Positions 49,343 through 58,499 of a DNA stretch of 64,000 nt are shown in pieces. The stretch is from NCBI RefSeq assembly GCF_017814975.1, contig NZ_JAGIQA010000006.1:62001-126000 (forward strand). The letters run 5' to 3'. The translations under genes and the position numbers were made by a program. Every line of letters starts with the position of its first letter. The first letter of the stretch is position 1. Below the pieces are notes generated by a model. It was not told the origin of the DNA, searched no databases, and saw nothing but the letters and a program-made list of their open reading frames with translations. This DNA is from Cupriavidus consociatus. GTDB lineage: Bacteria > Pseudomonadota > Gammaproteobacteria > Burkholderiales > Burkholderiaceae.

Positions 49343-50131
49343 ATGATGCGCTTCGCCTTCCTCGGCAGCGGCAGCGAGGGCAACTCGCTGCTGATCGAAT
49401 CCCGCGAAGACACCTCCACCACGCGCGTGCTGCTCGACTGCGGCTTCGGCATCCGCGAGACGGCGCGGCGCCTGGAGCGGCTTGGCGTCACGCCCGACCA
49501 GCTCGACGCCGTGCTGGTCACGCACGAGCATGGCGACCATGTTGGCTCGGCCTACGCCTTTGCGGCACGGCACCGGCTGGCGGTCTACACCAGCCATGGC
49601 ACCTGGCTGGCGACCTCGCATATGCGCGGCGCCGACCTCGCCGATGTGCGCGTCTGCGGCGCGGACCACGCCTTTGCCATTGGCGGCCTCCAGGTGATGC
49701 CGTACACGGTACCGCACGACGCGCGCGAGCCGCTGCAGTTCGTGCTGTCCGATGGGCAGTCGCGCCTGGGTGTGCTGACCGATGCGGGCATGGAAACGCC
49801 CTATGTGACGGCGCGCCTTTCAGGTGTCGATGCGCTGGTGCTGGAGTGCAATCACGACCGCGAGATGCTGCGCAACTCGGTCTACCCGGCGTCGCTGAAG
49901 CGGCGCATTGGCGGTGACTTCGGCCATCTGGCCAATGAGGTGGCGGCGAGCATCCTGGGGCAGGTCGCGCATGCCGGCCTGAACCGCGTCGTGGCGGCGC
50001 ACCTGAGCAAGCAGAACAACACGCGTGAACTGGCCACTGGCGCGCTGGCCGCGGCGCTGGGCGCATTGCCTTCGGAGGTGCTGGTAGCCGATCAGGAAAT
50101 GGGGCTGGACTGGCAGGTGGTGCGCGGCTGA
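49343..50131 (+). CDS. Metallo-beta-lactamase-fold hydrolase (YycJ/WalJ-like)
   Basis: A 262-residue MBL-fold protein. The N-terminus MMRFAFLGSGSEGNSLLIES and the metal motif VLVTHEHGDHVGSAY near 55-70 are typical of the YycJ/WalJ group, suspected to be nucleases. Later ligands appear in VPHDAREPLQF, LTDAGMET and AHLSKQNNT. Relatives often sit downstream of dapA-bamC in beta-proteobacteria as I recall. The gap to bamC is 72 bp and the gene ends 31 bp before a bidirectional terminator. Confidence 0.83.
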   Translation: MMRFAFLGSGSEGNSLLIESREDTSTTRVLLDCGFGIRETARRLERLGVTPDQLDAVLVTHEHGDHVGSAYAFAARHRLAVYTSHGTWLATSHMRGADLADVRVCGADHAFAIGGLQVMPYTVPHDAREPLQFVLSDGQSRLGVLTDAGMETPYVTARLSGVDALVLECNHDREMLRNSVYPASLKRRIGGDFGHLANEVAASILGQVAHAGLNRVVAAHLSKQNNTRELATGALAAALGALPSEVLVADQEMGLDWQVVRG

Positions 50132-50162
50132 AGCGCGCACCACGCGCTTTGCGGCGCGCAAT

Positions 50163-50192
50163 AAAAAAACCGGCCCGAAGGCCGGTTTTTTT
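50163..50192. terminator. Bidirectional rho-independent terminator
   Basis: A-run, stem ACCGGC/GCCGGT around the loop CCGAAG, and a T-run form a fully symmetric structure. It ends the plus-strand MBL gene and the minus-strand Ala/Pro repeat gene. Confidence 0.88.
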
Positions 50193-50207
50193 GTCGGTCG
50201 AAACCGA

Positions 50208-50450
50208 TTACTGCTTGGCAGCCGGAGCCGAAGCGTCAGCAGCCGGAGCCGATGCATCAGCAGCCGGGGCCGAAGCGTCAGCAGCGGCAGCAGCCGGGGC
50301 TTCAGCAGCCGGAGCCGAAGCTTCAGCAGCCGGAGCGGCAGCAGCCGGAGCAGCCGTGTCAGCGGCCGGAGCAGCCGGTTCTTCCTTCTTGCCGCAAGCG
50401 GCGAGAGCAACAGCGGCCAGCAGCGATGCGATCAGGAGAGACTTCTTCAT
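50208..50450 (-). CDS. Small Ala/Pro-repeat lipoprotein
   Basis: An 80-residue protein. MKKSLLIASLLAAVALAAC is a clean lipoprotein signal with the lipobox LAAC, followed by GKKEE. The rest is almost entirely Ala, Pro, Ser and Asp or Glu, with three exact seven-residue repeats of ADASAPA close to the C-terminus and related units before. There is no folded domain. It is probably a lipid-anchored flexible spacer in the periplasm. A good ribosome site AAAGGACG precedes the ATG. No function is known. Confidence 0.75.
   Translation of the reverse strand: MKKSLLIASLLAAVALAACGKKEEPAAPAADTAAPAAAAPAAEASAPAAEAPAAAAADASAPAADASAPAADASAPAAKQ
50218..50385. repeat. 21-bp tandem repeat tract inside the Ala/Pro lipoprotein gene
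   Basis: Units of 21 bp beginning GCAGCCGGAGCCG occur at 50218, 50239, 50260 and again at 50305, with shorter 15-bp variants in between. The first three are nearly identical. Such a tract can change length by slippage without shifting the frame. Confidence 0.85.
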
Positions 50451-50491
50451 TGTTCGTCCTTTAACTTGTAATAACGAAAAACAGGCGATGA

Positions 50492-50509
50492 ATAATTACC
50501 GGTAATTAT
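50492..50509. promoter_or_regulatory. 18-bp perfect palindrome upstream of the Ala/Pro lipoprotein gene
   Basis: ATAATTACC and GGTAATTAT abut without a spacer, centred about 50 bp before the lipoprotein ATG (50450). It is AT-rich in a GC-rich region, which is typical of an operator overlapping a promoter. The binding protein is unknown. Confidence 0.55.
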
Positions 50510-50648
50510 CGCTCTTGAACTGCAAAATAGAGGCCCTCCCGGGTGCCGACATATGCAGTGGACACAGTACTAGCCAGCCAACGATTATATCCGCGTTTTC
50601 CCGGCTTGTGTAGCGCCGAAATTTACTGAATTGCAATGTTACGCATTA

Positions 50649-51854
50649 TTACAGCCGCGGTCCCAGTTGTAGCCATCCCTCCTGTGTCCAGTGATGAAAA
50701 GTCTCCATCAGGTCAGGCAGGTCGGCGCAAGCCGAAACGTCATTGCCGCTAAGGTGGCGATTATCGGCCAGCTTCTTCAACCACGGCATCAGTTCGGCCG
50801 GAGGCTCGTAGGCTTCTCCATTGAGGAAGAAATTGTTCCGGTCGTAAAGTGCAATCGAGGCAGACGCAAGAACGACGCCATGCTGGGCCGCAAGTTTCTC
50901 ATAACGGCGCTGCGGCAGGTCGGATATCTCGGCGAATTCCACTCCGGGCTTGGGTTCGGACAGATGCGAACCAAGAAATTCCGACACCATCTGCGAATTC
51001 CATTGCAGCGCCTTGAGCCGATCTGCCACTGCCTTGGCCATGCCGGCAGGCAGTTGCGCAGGCTTCGTTGCCGCACGTTCGCCGGCATCGGCGTAACGCC
51101 CGCTCAGGTCTTCGTTGTCCTCCACCGTTTCGGAAAGCCACGCCAGGAAGTGGCCCGCCAGTTCGCGGTAGGCCGGGGCACGGAAGCCGATCGAGCAGGT
51201 CATGCATTCGCCTTCGGCCACGCCGTCGTGGGCGTATTGCGGCGGCAGATACAGCATGTCGCCGGGCTCCAGCACCCATTCCTCCTCGGCGCTGAAATCG
51301 GCAAGGATCTTCAGTGGCATGTCGGGGACCAGTTCCAGGCTGGTCTGCGACGAGATGCGCCAGCGGCGCCGGCCCGAGACTTGCAGCAGGAACACGTCGT
51401 AGGAATCGAAGTGCGGACCGACGCCGCCGCCATCGGAAGCGTAACTGATCATCAGGTCGTCCAGGCGCGCATCGGGCACGAAGCGGAAGCGGCCCATCAG
51501 CTCGGCCGCGGCGGCATCGTGCAGGTTCACGCCCTGCACCAGCAAAGTCCACTGGCGGGTCTTGACGGCGGGTAGGTTTTCGCGCGCAAATGGACCATGT
51601 TCGAGCTTCCAGCGATTGCGGAAGTGCGTCACCAGGCGCGATTCGACTTCGTCGCGGTCGGCAAGGTCGAAAAGCGCATCGCGCGACACAGGCGGCACGA
51701 TTCCGGGTACCGCCTGTCGAATCAGCAGTGGCTTGCGGTGCCAGACATCCCGCATGAATGCAGCCGGCGTCATGCCACCAAGCAGGTCGAGCGGAGTGTC
51801 TGGATCGACGGGGCCAGGGGGCAGGGCCTGCGCGTATAATGCGGAATCGTTCAT
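50649..51854 (-). CDS. JmjC/cupin-fold oxygenase, RoxA (YcfD)-like ribosomal hydroxylase
   Basis: A 401-residue 2-oxoglutarate/Fe(II) oxygenase-like protein. The iron ligands are His148 and Asp150 in VGPHFDSYDVFLLQ and His209 in LPPQYAHDGVAEGE, spaced as in E. coli YcfD (His125, Asp127, His187). YcfD hydroxylates an Arg of ribosomal protein L16. The N-terminal MTPAAFMRDVWHRKPLLIRQA and the winged-helix C-terminal part also fit this family. That the target here is L16 is inferred. It is divergent from the slyD-like gene, 11 bp away. Confidence 0.87.
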   Translation of the reverse strand: MNDSALYAQALPPGPVDPDTPLDLLGGMTPAAFMRDVWHRKPLLIRQAVPGIVPPVSRDALFDLADRDEVESRLVTHFRNRWKLEHGPFARENLPAVKTRQWTLLVQGVNLHDAAAAELMGRFRFVPDARLDDLMISYASDGGGVGPHFDSYDVFLLQVSGRRRWRISSQTSLELVPDMPLKILADFSAEEEWVLEPGDMLYLPPQYAHDGVAEGECMTCSIGFRAPAYRELAGHFLAWLSETVEDNEDLSGRYADAGERAATKPAQLPAGMAKAVADRLKALQWNSQMVSEFLGSHLSEPKPGVEFAEISDLPQRRYEKLAAQHGVVLASASIALYDRNNFFLNGEAYEPPAELMPWLKKLADNRHLSGNDVSACADLPDLMETFHHWTQEGWLQLGPRL

Positions 51855-51865
51855 GGAGTCAAGAA

Positions 51866-52393
51866 TTGAAAATCGCTAAGAACACGGTAGTGTCCGTGAT
51901 GTACAAGCTGTCGGACGCGCAAGGCAATCTGATCGAGGAGTCAGATGAAGCCATGGTCTACTTGCACGGCGGGTATGATGGCACGTTCCCCAAGATCGAG
52001 GAAGCGCTCGACGGGCATGACACCGGCTTCGAGACCCAGCTGCAGCTCGAGCCCGAAGATGCCTTTGGCGACTACGATGCCGAACTGGTCAAGGTCGAGC
52101 CGCGCGATCGTTTCCCCGAGCCGCTGGAAGTCGGCATGCAGTTCGAAGGCATGCCCGAGGACGGCGATGAAGAAGACTCCGTCATCTACACCGTGACCGA
52201 CGTTGCCGAAGACAAGGTGGTGCTCGACGGCAACCACCCGCTCGCCGGCATGGCGCTGCGCTTCTGGCTGAAGGTCTCCGAAGTGCGCGAGGCCACCGCC
52301 GAGGAAATCGAGCACGGCCACGCCCACGGCGCCTCGGGCATCGAGGTGGTTGACGAGGACGAGGACGACGATACCCCGCGCACGCTGCACTGA
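51866..52393 (+). CDS. FKBP-type peptidyl-prolyl isomerase, SlyD-like
   Basis: A 175-residue SlyD-type FKBP. It starts at TTG 51866 (read MKIAKNTVVSVMYKL), with GGAG 7 bp before; longer frames upstream overlap the divergent oxygenase gene and lack homology. The FKBP half-domains (about 1-70 and 130-160) flank an insert-in-flap chaperone domain (about 70-125) seen as GDYDAELVKVEPRDRFPEPLEVGMQ. The C-terminus has a short His motif (HGHAHG) and an acidic tail (DEDEDDD), but not the long Cys/His nickel-binding tail of E. coli SlyD. It acts in folding and perhaps metallocentre assembly. Confidence 0.9.
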   Translation: MKIAKNTVVSVMYKLSDAQGNLIEESDEAMVYLHGGYDGTFPKIEEALDGHDTGFETQLQLEPEDAFGDYDAELVKVEPRDRFPEPLEVGMQFEGMPEDGDEEDSVIYTVTDVAEDKVVLDGNHPLAGMALRFWLKVSEVREATAEEIEHGHAHGASGIEVVDEDEDDDTPRTLH

Positions 52394-52411
52394 TCCCGTG
52401 CCCTCCGCGGT

Positions 52412-52448
52412 CCATGAAGGAAGCCGGCTTGGCCGGCTTTTTTCATGG
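52412..52448 (+). terminator. Rho-independent terminator after the slyD-like gene
   Basis: AAGCCGGC/GCCGGCTT around TTG, with T6, and an outer arm CCATGAA/TTCATGG. The outer arm extends the hairpin across the T-run, so it is symmetric and may also end the minus-strand gene at 52476. Confidence 0.8.
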
Positions 52449-52475
52449 GCGTCTTCATGGATTCAACACAGCGGC

Positions 52476-53510
52476 TCAGGGCGTGGTCGGCGCGTCTTTG
52501 AGCGAAACCGAGAACGGTGCCGCCGCGTTCGGCGTGATCACCAGTTCAGCCCATTGCGCCACCGAGTTGTTCGGTAGCGAAACCCGCGTGAAATTCTGCA
52601 GCACCTTGCCGGCGTTGTCGCGTAGAGGCTTGTCGATGCCGAAGCCACTCTCGCCCGCATGCACCAGCAGCACCTGGCCGGAAAAGCGCGCGCTGAGGTC
52701 GCGCAGCTGGCGCTTGAACTCCAGGTAGCCGTCGCGAGTGCGGTGGCGCATGAAACCGTCCAGCAGCGTCGGGCGGCCTTTCTTCTCCCAGCCGTTGGCG
52801 AAGTGCGGGTCGGCATGGGCCACCACGACGATGCCGTTCATGTCGCGCTGCCGTGCCAGCGAGAACGCGCGTGCCAGCCACTGGCGGTTGGCCTCACGCC
52901 GGTCTTCGAACTCGCTGTTGCGCCCGCCCTCGTTGCGGTAGTGGTTGTTGTCGCCAGGCACGTTCAGGCCGACGATCAGGATGTCGCCCAGCGTGAGACG
53001 AGCGTTCTCGCGGAAGGTGCGGAACAGGGCCTGGTCGGACTGCCGCACCACCGGGCGCGGATGCTGTCCCAGCGTGGCATCCTCGGGGAAGAACAGCTCG
53101 CGCAGGCGGTTTAGCCGCTCGACCGAATCGAACTTGCCGTTGACCGGGAGCCGGCATTCGGCCCAGTCGGTTTCGCCCGGCACGTAGAGCAGCGGCAACG
53201 GCGACTGGGCGAGCAGCTGCTGGCGGCTCGTCAGGATGCCGTCGCTGCAGGACTCGGTATCGCCCTTGATGCCGCCGGCGTGGATCACCAGGTCGAGCCT
53301 GCGTTCGGCAAAGCTGTCGAGCAGGGCAGTGGCGTTGGCTTCGGCGGCGGGCCATTGCGGCAGGTCGGCGATCAGCGCGACGCGGTTCACCTTTGGCTTG
53401 GGCGCGGCCTTGCCCCCGCGGCCGGCGGGGGCCGGCCATGCGGTACTGGCCGCGCACAGCAGCAATGCCGCGGCGAGGATCCGGCCGGCGTGCCGGCGCC
53501 TGGCGTTCAT
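52476..53510 (-). CDS. Exported metallophosphoesterase-like protein with degenerate active site
   Basis: A 344-residue protein with a signal peptide (about 1-27, [15 protein letters not shown]). The layout resembles calcineurin-type phosphoesterases: [48 protein letters not shown] and [12 protein letters not shown] stand where DxH, GDxxD, GNHD, H and GHxH should be. Several metal ligands are thus replaced (for example DLPQ for DxH and HAGES for GHxH), so activity is doubtful. Its ATG overlaps the mutS stop by 4 bp, which implies translational coupling. It is not a known part of mismatch repair. Confidence 0.7.
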   Translation of the reverse strand: MNARRRHAGRILAAALLLCAASTAWPAPAGRGGKAAPKPKVNRVALIADLPQWPAAEANATALLDSFAERRLDLVIHAGGIKGDTESCSDGILTSRQQLLAQSPLPLLYVPGETDWAECRLPVNGKFDSVERLNRLRELFFPEDATLGQHPRPVVRQSDQALFRTFRENARLTLGDILIVGLNVPGDNNHYRNEGGRNSEFEDRREANRQWLARAFSLARQRDMNGIVVVAHADPHFANGWEKKGRPTLLDGFMRHRTRDGYLEFKRQLRDLSARFSGQVLLVHAGESGFGIDKPLRDNAGKVLQNFTRVSLPNNSVAQWAELVITPNAAAPFSVSLKDAPTTP

Positions 53511-56221
53511 GCCGTGCCGACCGCCTCGCCTGCAAGCGCTTTGAGACGGTACAACGCATCGAGCGCGGCACGCGGCGTCAGGCTGTCCGGGTCCAGGTCG
53601 GCCAGCGTGTCGATCAGCGCGGCATGTTCCGGTGCCAGTTCGGCCAGCTGCGGCGTGGCCGAGGCAAGGCCGTTGCTCTCGTCCTCATCGCCCTCGTCGT
53701 CATCGGTGTCCGGCACCGTCGGCGCGGCGAACAGGTCGAGCTGGGGCGTCGGCGTTGCATCGGCCGATTGCTGCTCCAGCCACGCCAGGTGCTTGCGCGC
53801 GGCGCGGATCACCGGCTGCGGCACGCCGGCCAGCTGCGCCACCTGCAGGCCATAGCTCTGGCTGGCGGGGCCATCCTGCACCGCATGCAGGAACACGATA
53901 CCGTCGCCGTGCTCGACCGCGGACAGGTGTACGTTGGCGGCCTGCGGAAATTCCTGCGGCAGCTGCGTCAGCTCGAAATAATGCGTCGCGAACAGCGTAT
54001 GGCTGCGGTTGTGCGACAGCAGGTGGCGCGCGATCGCCCACGCCAGCGCCAGCCCGTCGAAGGTGGACGTGCCGCGGCCGATCTCGTCCATCAGCACCAG
54101 CGAAGACGGCGTGGCGTGGTGCAGGATGCCGGCGGCTTCGGTCATCTCCACCATGAAGGTGGAGCGCCCCCCCGCCAGGTCGTCGGCCGCGCCGATGCGG
54201 GTAAAGATGCGGTCGATCGGGCCGATCACGGCGCGCCGCGCCGGCACGTAGGCGCCCACGCAGGCCAGCAGCACGATCAGCGCGGACTGGCGCATGAAGG
54301 TCGACTTGCCGCCCATGTTGGGGCCGGTGATCAGCAGCAGCTTGCGCGCTTCGTTGAGCTGGCAGTCGTTGGCGATAAACGCCACCGATTCCGCCGCCAG
54401 CTGGCCTTCCACGACCGGGTGGCGGCCCTGCACGATGTCGACCACGTTCTCGCGCACGCGCTCGGGCGCGGACCAGTCCAGCGTCTGCGCGCGCTCGGCC
54501 AGCGCCGCCAGCACATCGAGGCGCGCCAGCGCGCCGGCCACGCGCTGCAGCTCGCCGATATGGGGCAGCAGCGCCTGCAGCAGGCCGTCGTAGAGCAGCT
54601 TCTCGCGCGCGAGCGCGCGGTCCTGCGCCGACAGCGCCTTGTCCTCGAACGCCTTCAGCTCTGGCGTGATATAGCGCTCGGCATTCTTCAGCGTCTGGCG
54701 GCGGCGGTAGTCGTCGGGCACCTTGTCGGCCTGGCCGTTGGTGACCTCGATATAGAAGCCGTGCACGCGGTTGAACTCGACGCGCAGGTTGGCAATGCCG
54801 GTGCGAGTGCGTTCGCGCGCTTCCAGGTCGATCAGGAAGTGGCCGCAGTTCTCGGAGATATCGCGCAGCTCGTCCAGGTCGGTGTCATAGCCGCGCGCAA
54901 TCACGCCGCCGTCGCGCACCACGGTCGCTGGTTCTTCGGCGACCGCGCGCACCAGCAGGTCCAGGGACGCCTGCGGTACGGCCAGATCCTGCAGCGTCTG
55001 CGCCAGCAGCGCGCTGTCCTGCCCGTCGCGGATGCAGGCCTGCACGTCGGGCAGCGCACGCAGCGTGTCGCGCAGCGAGGACAGGTCGCGCGGGCGCGCG
55101 CTCAGCAGCGCCAGGCGCGAGGTGATGCGCTCGACGTCGGCCAGCCGGCGCAGCGCGGCACGCAGCGAATCGGTGCCCTGGTCGATCAGCACGCCGATGG
55201 CCTGTTGCCGCGCCTGCGGCACGGCCGGGTCGCGCAGCGGATGGTGCAGCCAGTGGCGCAGCGCGCGGCTGCCCATCGTGGTGCAGCAGGTATCCAGCAG
55301 CGAGAACAGCGTCGGCGACTCGCCGCCGCGCAGCGTCTCGGTCAGTTCGAGGTTGCGGCGCGTGGCTGAATCCAGGCCGATGTACTCCGATTCACGCTCG
55401 ACCTTCAGGCCCTGCACGTGGCGCAGCGACTGGCCCTGCGTGGTGGCGGCGTAGTTCAGCAGCGCGCCGGCGGCGCCGATCGCCGCGCCCAGCCCGGCGC
55501 AACCAAACGGATCGAGGCTGGCCACGCCCAATTGCTCGCGCAATCGACGCGCGCCGGCATCCTGGTCGAAATGCCATTCGGGCAGGCGCGTGCGCGCGCA
55601 GGCCAGCGCCGGCAGGTCAATGCCGTCGGCATAGAGCAGCTCGGCCGGGCGGATGCGCTCCAGCTCTCGGCCCAGTTGCGCCACCTCGCACTCCATCAGG
55701 CGCAGTTCGCCGCTGGCCAGGTTCAGCCACGCCAGCCCGGTCTTGCTGATGCCGCGGCGCGTGGTCTGCTGGTGCACCGCCATCAGGAAAGTGTCAACCT
55801 TGTCCGGCAGCAGCGCCGCGTCGGTCAGCGTGCCCGGCGTGACGATGCGCACCACCTTGCGCTCCACCGGCCCCTTGCTGGTGGCGGGATCGCCGATCTG
55901 CTCGCAGATCGCCACCGACTCGCCCAGCTTCACCAGCCGGGCCAGGTACTGGTCGGCCGAATGGAAGGGAATGCCGGCCATCCGGATCGGTACGCCATTC
56001 GAGGCGCCGCGAGCGGTCAGCGTGATGTCGAGCAGGCGCGCGGCCTTCTCGGCGTCGTCGTGGAACAGCTCGTAGAAGTCACCCATGCGATAGAACAGCA
56101 GGGTGTCGGGGTGGTCTGCCTTGATGCGAAGGTACTGCTGCATCATTGGCGTGTGTCGGCTGCCTGCGGCGTCTGCCTGTGCCTGTTCAGGGTCGGTTTT
56201 CTTCTGCAATCCCATTGCCAT
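53507..56221 (-). CDS. mutS: DNA mismatch repair protein MutS
   Basis: MutS recognises mismatches and starts methyl-directed or nick-directed repair. The 904-residue protein (E. coli 853) has the mismatch-stacking Phe-Tyr-Glu in [13 protein letters not shown] near 50, the connector and clamp domains, Walker A in [15 protein letters not shown] near 645, Walker [17 protein letters not shown] near 720 and the helix-turn-helix near 790. An acidic Asp/Glu-rich insertion ([14 protein letters not shown]) sits before the C-terminal tetramer segment. The start at 56221 gives an extra 25 residues before the conserved [14 protein letters not shown] 56146 is an alternative. Confidence 0.97.
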   Translation of the reverse strand: MAMGLQKKTDPEQAQADAAGSRHTPMMQQYLRIKADHPDTLLFYRMGDFYELFHDDAEKAARLLDITLTARGASNGVPIRMAGIPFHSADQYLARLVKLGESVAICEQIGDPATSKGPVERKVVRIVTPGTLTDAALLPDKVDTFLMAVHQQTTRRGISKTGLAWLNLASGELRLMECEVAQLGRELERIRPAELLYADGIDLPALACARTRLPEWHFDQDAGARRLREQLGVASLDPFGCAGLGAAIGAAGALLNYAATTQGQSLRHVQGLKVERESEYIGLDSATRRNLELTETLRGGESPTLFSLLDTCCTTMGSRALRHWLHHPLRDPAVPQARQQAIGVLIDQGTDSLRAALRRLADVERITSRLALLSARPRDLSSLRDTLRALPDVQACIRDGQDSALLAQTLQDLAVPQASLDLLVRAVAEEPATVVRDGGVIARGYDTDLDELRDISENCGHFLIDLEARERTRTGIANLRVEFNRVHGFYIEVTNGQADKVPDDYRRRQTLKNAERYITPELKAFEDKALSAQDRALAREKLLYDGLLQALLPHIGELQRVAGALARLDVLAALAERAQTLDWSAPERVRENVVDIVQGRHPVVEGQLAAESVAFIANDCQLNEARKLLLITGPNMGGKSTFMRQSALIVLLACVGAYVPARRAVIGPIDRIFTRIGAADDLAGGRSTFMVEMTEAAGILHHATPSSLVLMDEIGRGTSTFDGLALAWAIARHLLSHNRSHTLFATHYFELTQLPQEFPQAANVHLSAVEHGDGIVFLHAVQDGPASQSYGLQVAQLAGVPQPVIRAARKHLAWLEQQSADATPTPQLDLFAAPTVPDTDDDEGDEDESNGLASATPQLAELAPEHAALIDTLADLDPDSLTPRAALDALYRLKALAGEAVGTA

Positions 56222-56431
56222 TTAGCCTGTCTGGCGGTGGGCCTGCGTTGTGCCGCCCGATCCGCTCGGAGCGCCGCCTTGCGTGTCGCGGAAAAGCGCC
56301 CCCGCGGGGGCGGCCGGGCGCTGGTCCGGCGGCCTGTGGCCGCGGCACGAAGGGGCGTTTTCGAATATGGGCGATATGGTACAGCACGGTGCCGCCGCCG
56401 ACGTGCCGCAGGCGGGGGTGCGGGCCCTGGA

Positions 56432-56866
56432 TCAGCGGAACACCAGCACCGGGATGTCGCTATGGGTCAGCACTTTCTGCGTTTCGCTACCCAGCAGCAG
56501 CCCGCTGAGCCCCTTGCGGCCGTGCGAGGCCATGAAGATGACGTCGCAGCCTAGCTCTCTGGCCGCATGGATGATGCCCTGGTACGGCACCGAGGCGCTG
56601 GAGACGTGGCCCGTACATGGCACACCTGCCAGTGCTGCCGCGGCCTCGACCCTGGCGAGTTCCTGGCGCGCCTCGGCTTCCACGCGCTGCTGGTACACCT
56701 CGCGCTTTTCGTGCGAGCTGTCGCTGGAAAGCACATACGGATAGCTCTCCACGCACATGTACGGCGTGAGCCGCGCCGCCGCGGTGCGGGCAAACTGGAT
56801 GGCGGCGGCAACGGCCTTGTGCGAAAGCTCCGAGCCGTCGACGGGGAGCAGGATATGCTTGAACAT
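56432..56866 (-). CDS. Universal stress protein, UspA family
   Basis: A 144-residue single UspA domain. It starts MFKHILLPVDGSELSHKA and ends with the ATP-binding loop MASHGRKGLSGLLLGSETQ, matching the G-2x-G-9x-G(S) signature, so it is of the nucleotide-binding type. The protein should be cytoplasmic. It is next to a polyphosphate kinase 2 gene on the same strand, 63 bp downstream, which suggests a shared stress context. Confidence 0.88.
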   Translation of the reverse strand: MFKHILLPVDGSELSHKAVAAAIQFARTAAARLTPYMCVESYPYVLSSDSSHEKREVYQQRVEAEARQELARVEAAAALAGVPCTGHVSSASVPYQGIIHAARELGCDVIFMASHGRKGLSGLLLGSETQKVLTHSDIPVLVFR

Positions 56867-56929
56867 AGGTCCTTTTCTGGTGAGTGAGGCGAAAGCGGTA
56901 GGGCGGCGTCTTGCGTTGCCGCCTGGGAG

Positions 56930-58045
56930 TCAGTTGGCCAGCGCGCGCCCGACGATCAGCGGATCGGCCTGGCCGATTGCAGTGGTGTCCCGGTTTGCAT
57001 AGGGAAAGCGCGACAGGATGTAGCGCAGCGCATTGAGCCGCGCGCGCTTCTTGCAATCCGACCGGATCACAGTCCACGGCGCGTCGGCGGTGTCGGTATG
57101 CGCGAACATCGCCTCCTTGGCGCGCGTGTACTCGTCCCATTTGTCGAGCGAAGCAATGTCGACCGGGCTGAGCTTCCACTGCTTGAGCGGGTGGATCTCG
57201 CGTTCGCGGAAGCGTCGGCGCTGCTCATTCTGGCTGACCGAGAACCAGAACTTGAACAGGTGGATGCCGCTGCGTACCAGGTGGCGCTCGAACTCCGGGG
57301 CCTGTTGCAGGAAGTCCTGGTACTCATGCGAGGAGCAGAAGCCCATCACATGTTCGACGCCGGCGCGGTTGTACCAGGAGCGGTCGAACAGCACGATTTC
57401 ACCGGCGGCCGGCAGATGCTGCACGTAGCGCTGGAAGTACCACTGGCCGCGTTCGGATTCCGTCGGCTTTTCAAGTGCCACCACGCGGGCGCCGCGCGGG
57501 TTCATGTGTTCCATGAAGCGTTTGATGGTGCCGCCCTTGCCGGCGGCATCGCGGCCTTCGAACAGGATCACCACGCGCTGCCCGGTTTCGCGTACCCAGG
57601 CCTGGAACTTGAGCAGTTCGACCTGCAGCCGGTATTTCTGCTTTTCGTAATTGCGGCGCGACATCAGGTTCTGGTAAGGGTAGGCCCCGTCGCGCCAGCC
57701 GGCCGCCAGTTCATCGTCGGGCTGCCGCCGGCGCCCCGCCTGCCAGGCGCCGGGATCGCCTTCCAGGATGAGGTCGCGCAGCTGCGCGGCCTCATCGGGC
57801 GCCAGGCCGTCGAGCAGCGTGCGCATGGCGTCGAGCATGCTGGCACCCTGGCCGGCGCGGCTGGCGAGGATGTCCTGCATGCTGCTGGCGGCCACCTGCA
57901 CGGCGGCATCGACGGCGCCGCCGATTTGATTGCGTTCGGCGGACAGGGCCGTATTGGTCGGCAGCACATCGCCGCGCGAGGCAGGGCGGGCATGGGGCTG
58001 CGAACGGGTGTGGGCAGGGGCGGCTGGCGTGTCGCGATCGGTCAT
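56930..58045 (-). CDS. Polyphosphate kinase 2 (PPK2 family)
   Basis: A 371-residue PPK2. The catalytic P-loop is FEGRDAAGKGGTIKR near 165, the Walker B region LFDRSWYNRAGVEHVMGFC near 230 and the conserved DKWDEYTRAKEAMF near 308, so the core (about 130-365) is complete. The family moves phosphate between polyphosphate and nucleoside phosphates. The first 115 residues are a Pro/Ala-rich and acidic extension that is not part of the fold. ATG 58045 follows AAGGA by a few bases. It lies between the UspA and DUF465 genes. Confidence 0.9.
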   Translation of the reverse strand: MTDRDTPAAPAHTRSQPHARPASRGDVLPTNTALSAERNQIGGAVDAAVQVAASSMQDILASRAGQGASMLDAMRTLLDGLAPDEAAQLRDLILEGDPGAWQAGRRRQPDDELAAGWRDGAYPYQNLMSRRNYEKQKYRLQVELLKFQAWVRETGQRVVILFEGRDAAGKGGTIKRFMEHMNPRGARVVALEKPTESERGQWYFQRYVQHLPAAGEIVLFDRSWYNRAGVEHVMGFCSSHEYQDFLQQAPEFERHLVRSGIHLFKFWFSVSQNEQRRRFREREIHPLKQWKLSPVDIASLDKWDEYTRAKEAMFAHTDTADAPWTVIRSDCKKRARLNALRYILSRFPYANRDTTAIGQADPLIVGRALAN

Positions 58046-58059
58046 GTGCAGTCCTTCGT

Positions 58060-58275
58060 TCAGGCCACACGCTGGCGCAGGATCTGGTAGAGCTGGTCCT
58101 TGATCTGCAGCTTCTCCTTTTTCAGCCGCTCGATTTCGAAGCCCGAGGCCGGCACCAGCCCTGCCTCCATGTTGTGGATCTCCTGGTCCAGCGCATTGTG
58201 GCGATGGAACAGGCGGGCGAAGTGGGCGTCCTGCGTCTTCAGGAGCGAGATCTGGTCGCGGTATTCGGGAAACAT
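58060..58275 (-). CDS. DUF465 (YdcH) family small protein
   Basis: A 71-residue helical protein with the DUF465 motif: MFPEYRDQISLLKTQDAHFARLF, HNALDQEIHNME and KKEKLQIKDQLYQIL. Members form short helical hairpins or coiled coils. Its role is unknown. The ATG follows GAGGAG by 8 bp and the gene lies 14 bp upstream of ppk2 on the same strand, so they are probably co-transcribed. Confidence 0.85.
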   Translation of the reverse strand: MFPEYRDQISLLKTQDAHFARLFHRHNALDQEIHNMEAGLVPASGFEIERLKKEKLQIKDQLYQILRQRVA

Positions 58276-58435
58276 GCGGGCTCTCCTCGGCTTGATCCGC
58301 GCGCACGGTCGTGGCGCATGGATTTATTCTGGGGAGGGCAGGGCAGCGCGACCTTGACGGGGATCATGGCCGGCCGGGGCGGCGGGAAATATGCGAATAG
58401 TCTCTGCGCGCCGCCAAGGATCGCGGCTGGAAAGC

Positions 58436-58465
58436 AAAACGCCCGCCGGGGCGCGACGGGCGTTT
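58436..58465. terminator. Rho-independent terminator after suhB
   Basis: AAACGCCCG and CGGGCGTTT form a 9-bp stem around an 11-base loop; read on the minus strand it ends in TTTT directly after the suhB gene. It could also work on the plus strand. Confidence 0.75.
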
Positions 58466-58499
58466 GTGCAGGCGATGGCCCTCAGGCCATGCCACCGGC

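Noticed and set aside
50218..50385. CRISPR array or satellite DNA
   Set aside because: The repeats are direct 21-bp codon repeats within a lipoprotein reading frame, with no spacers and no cas genes.
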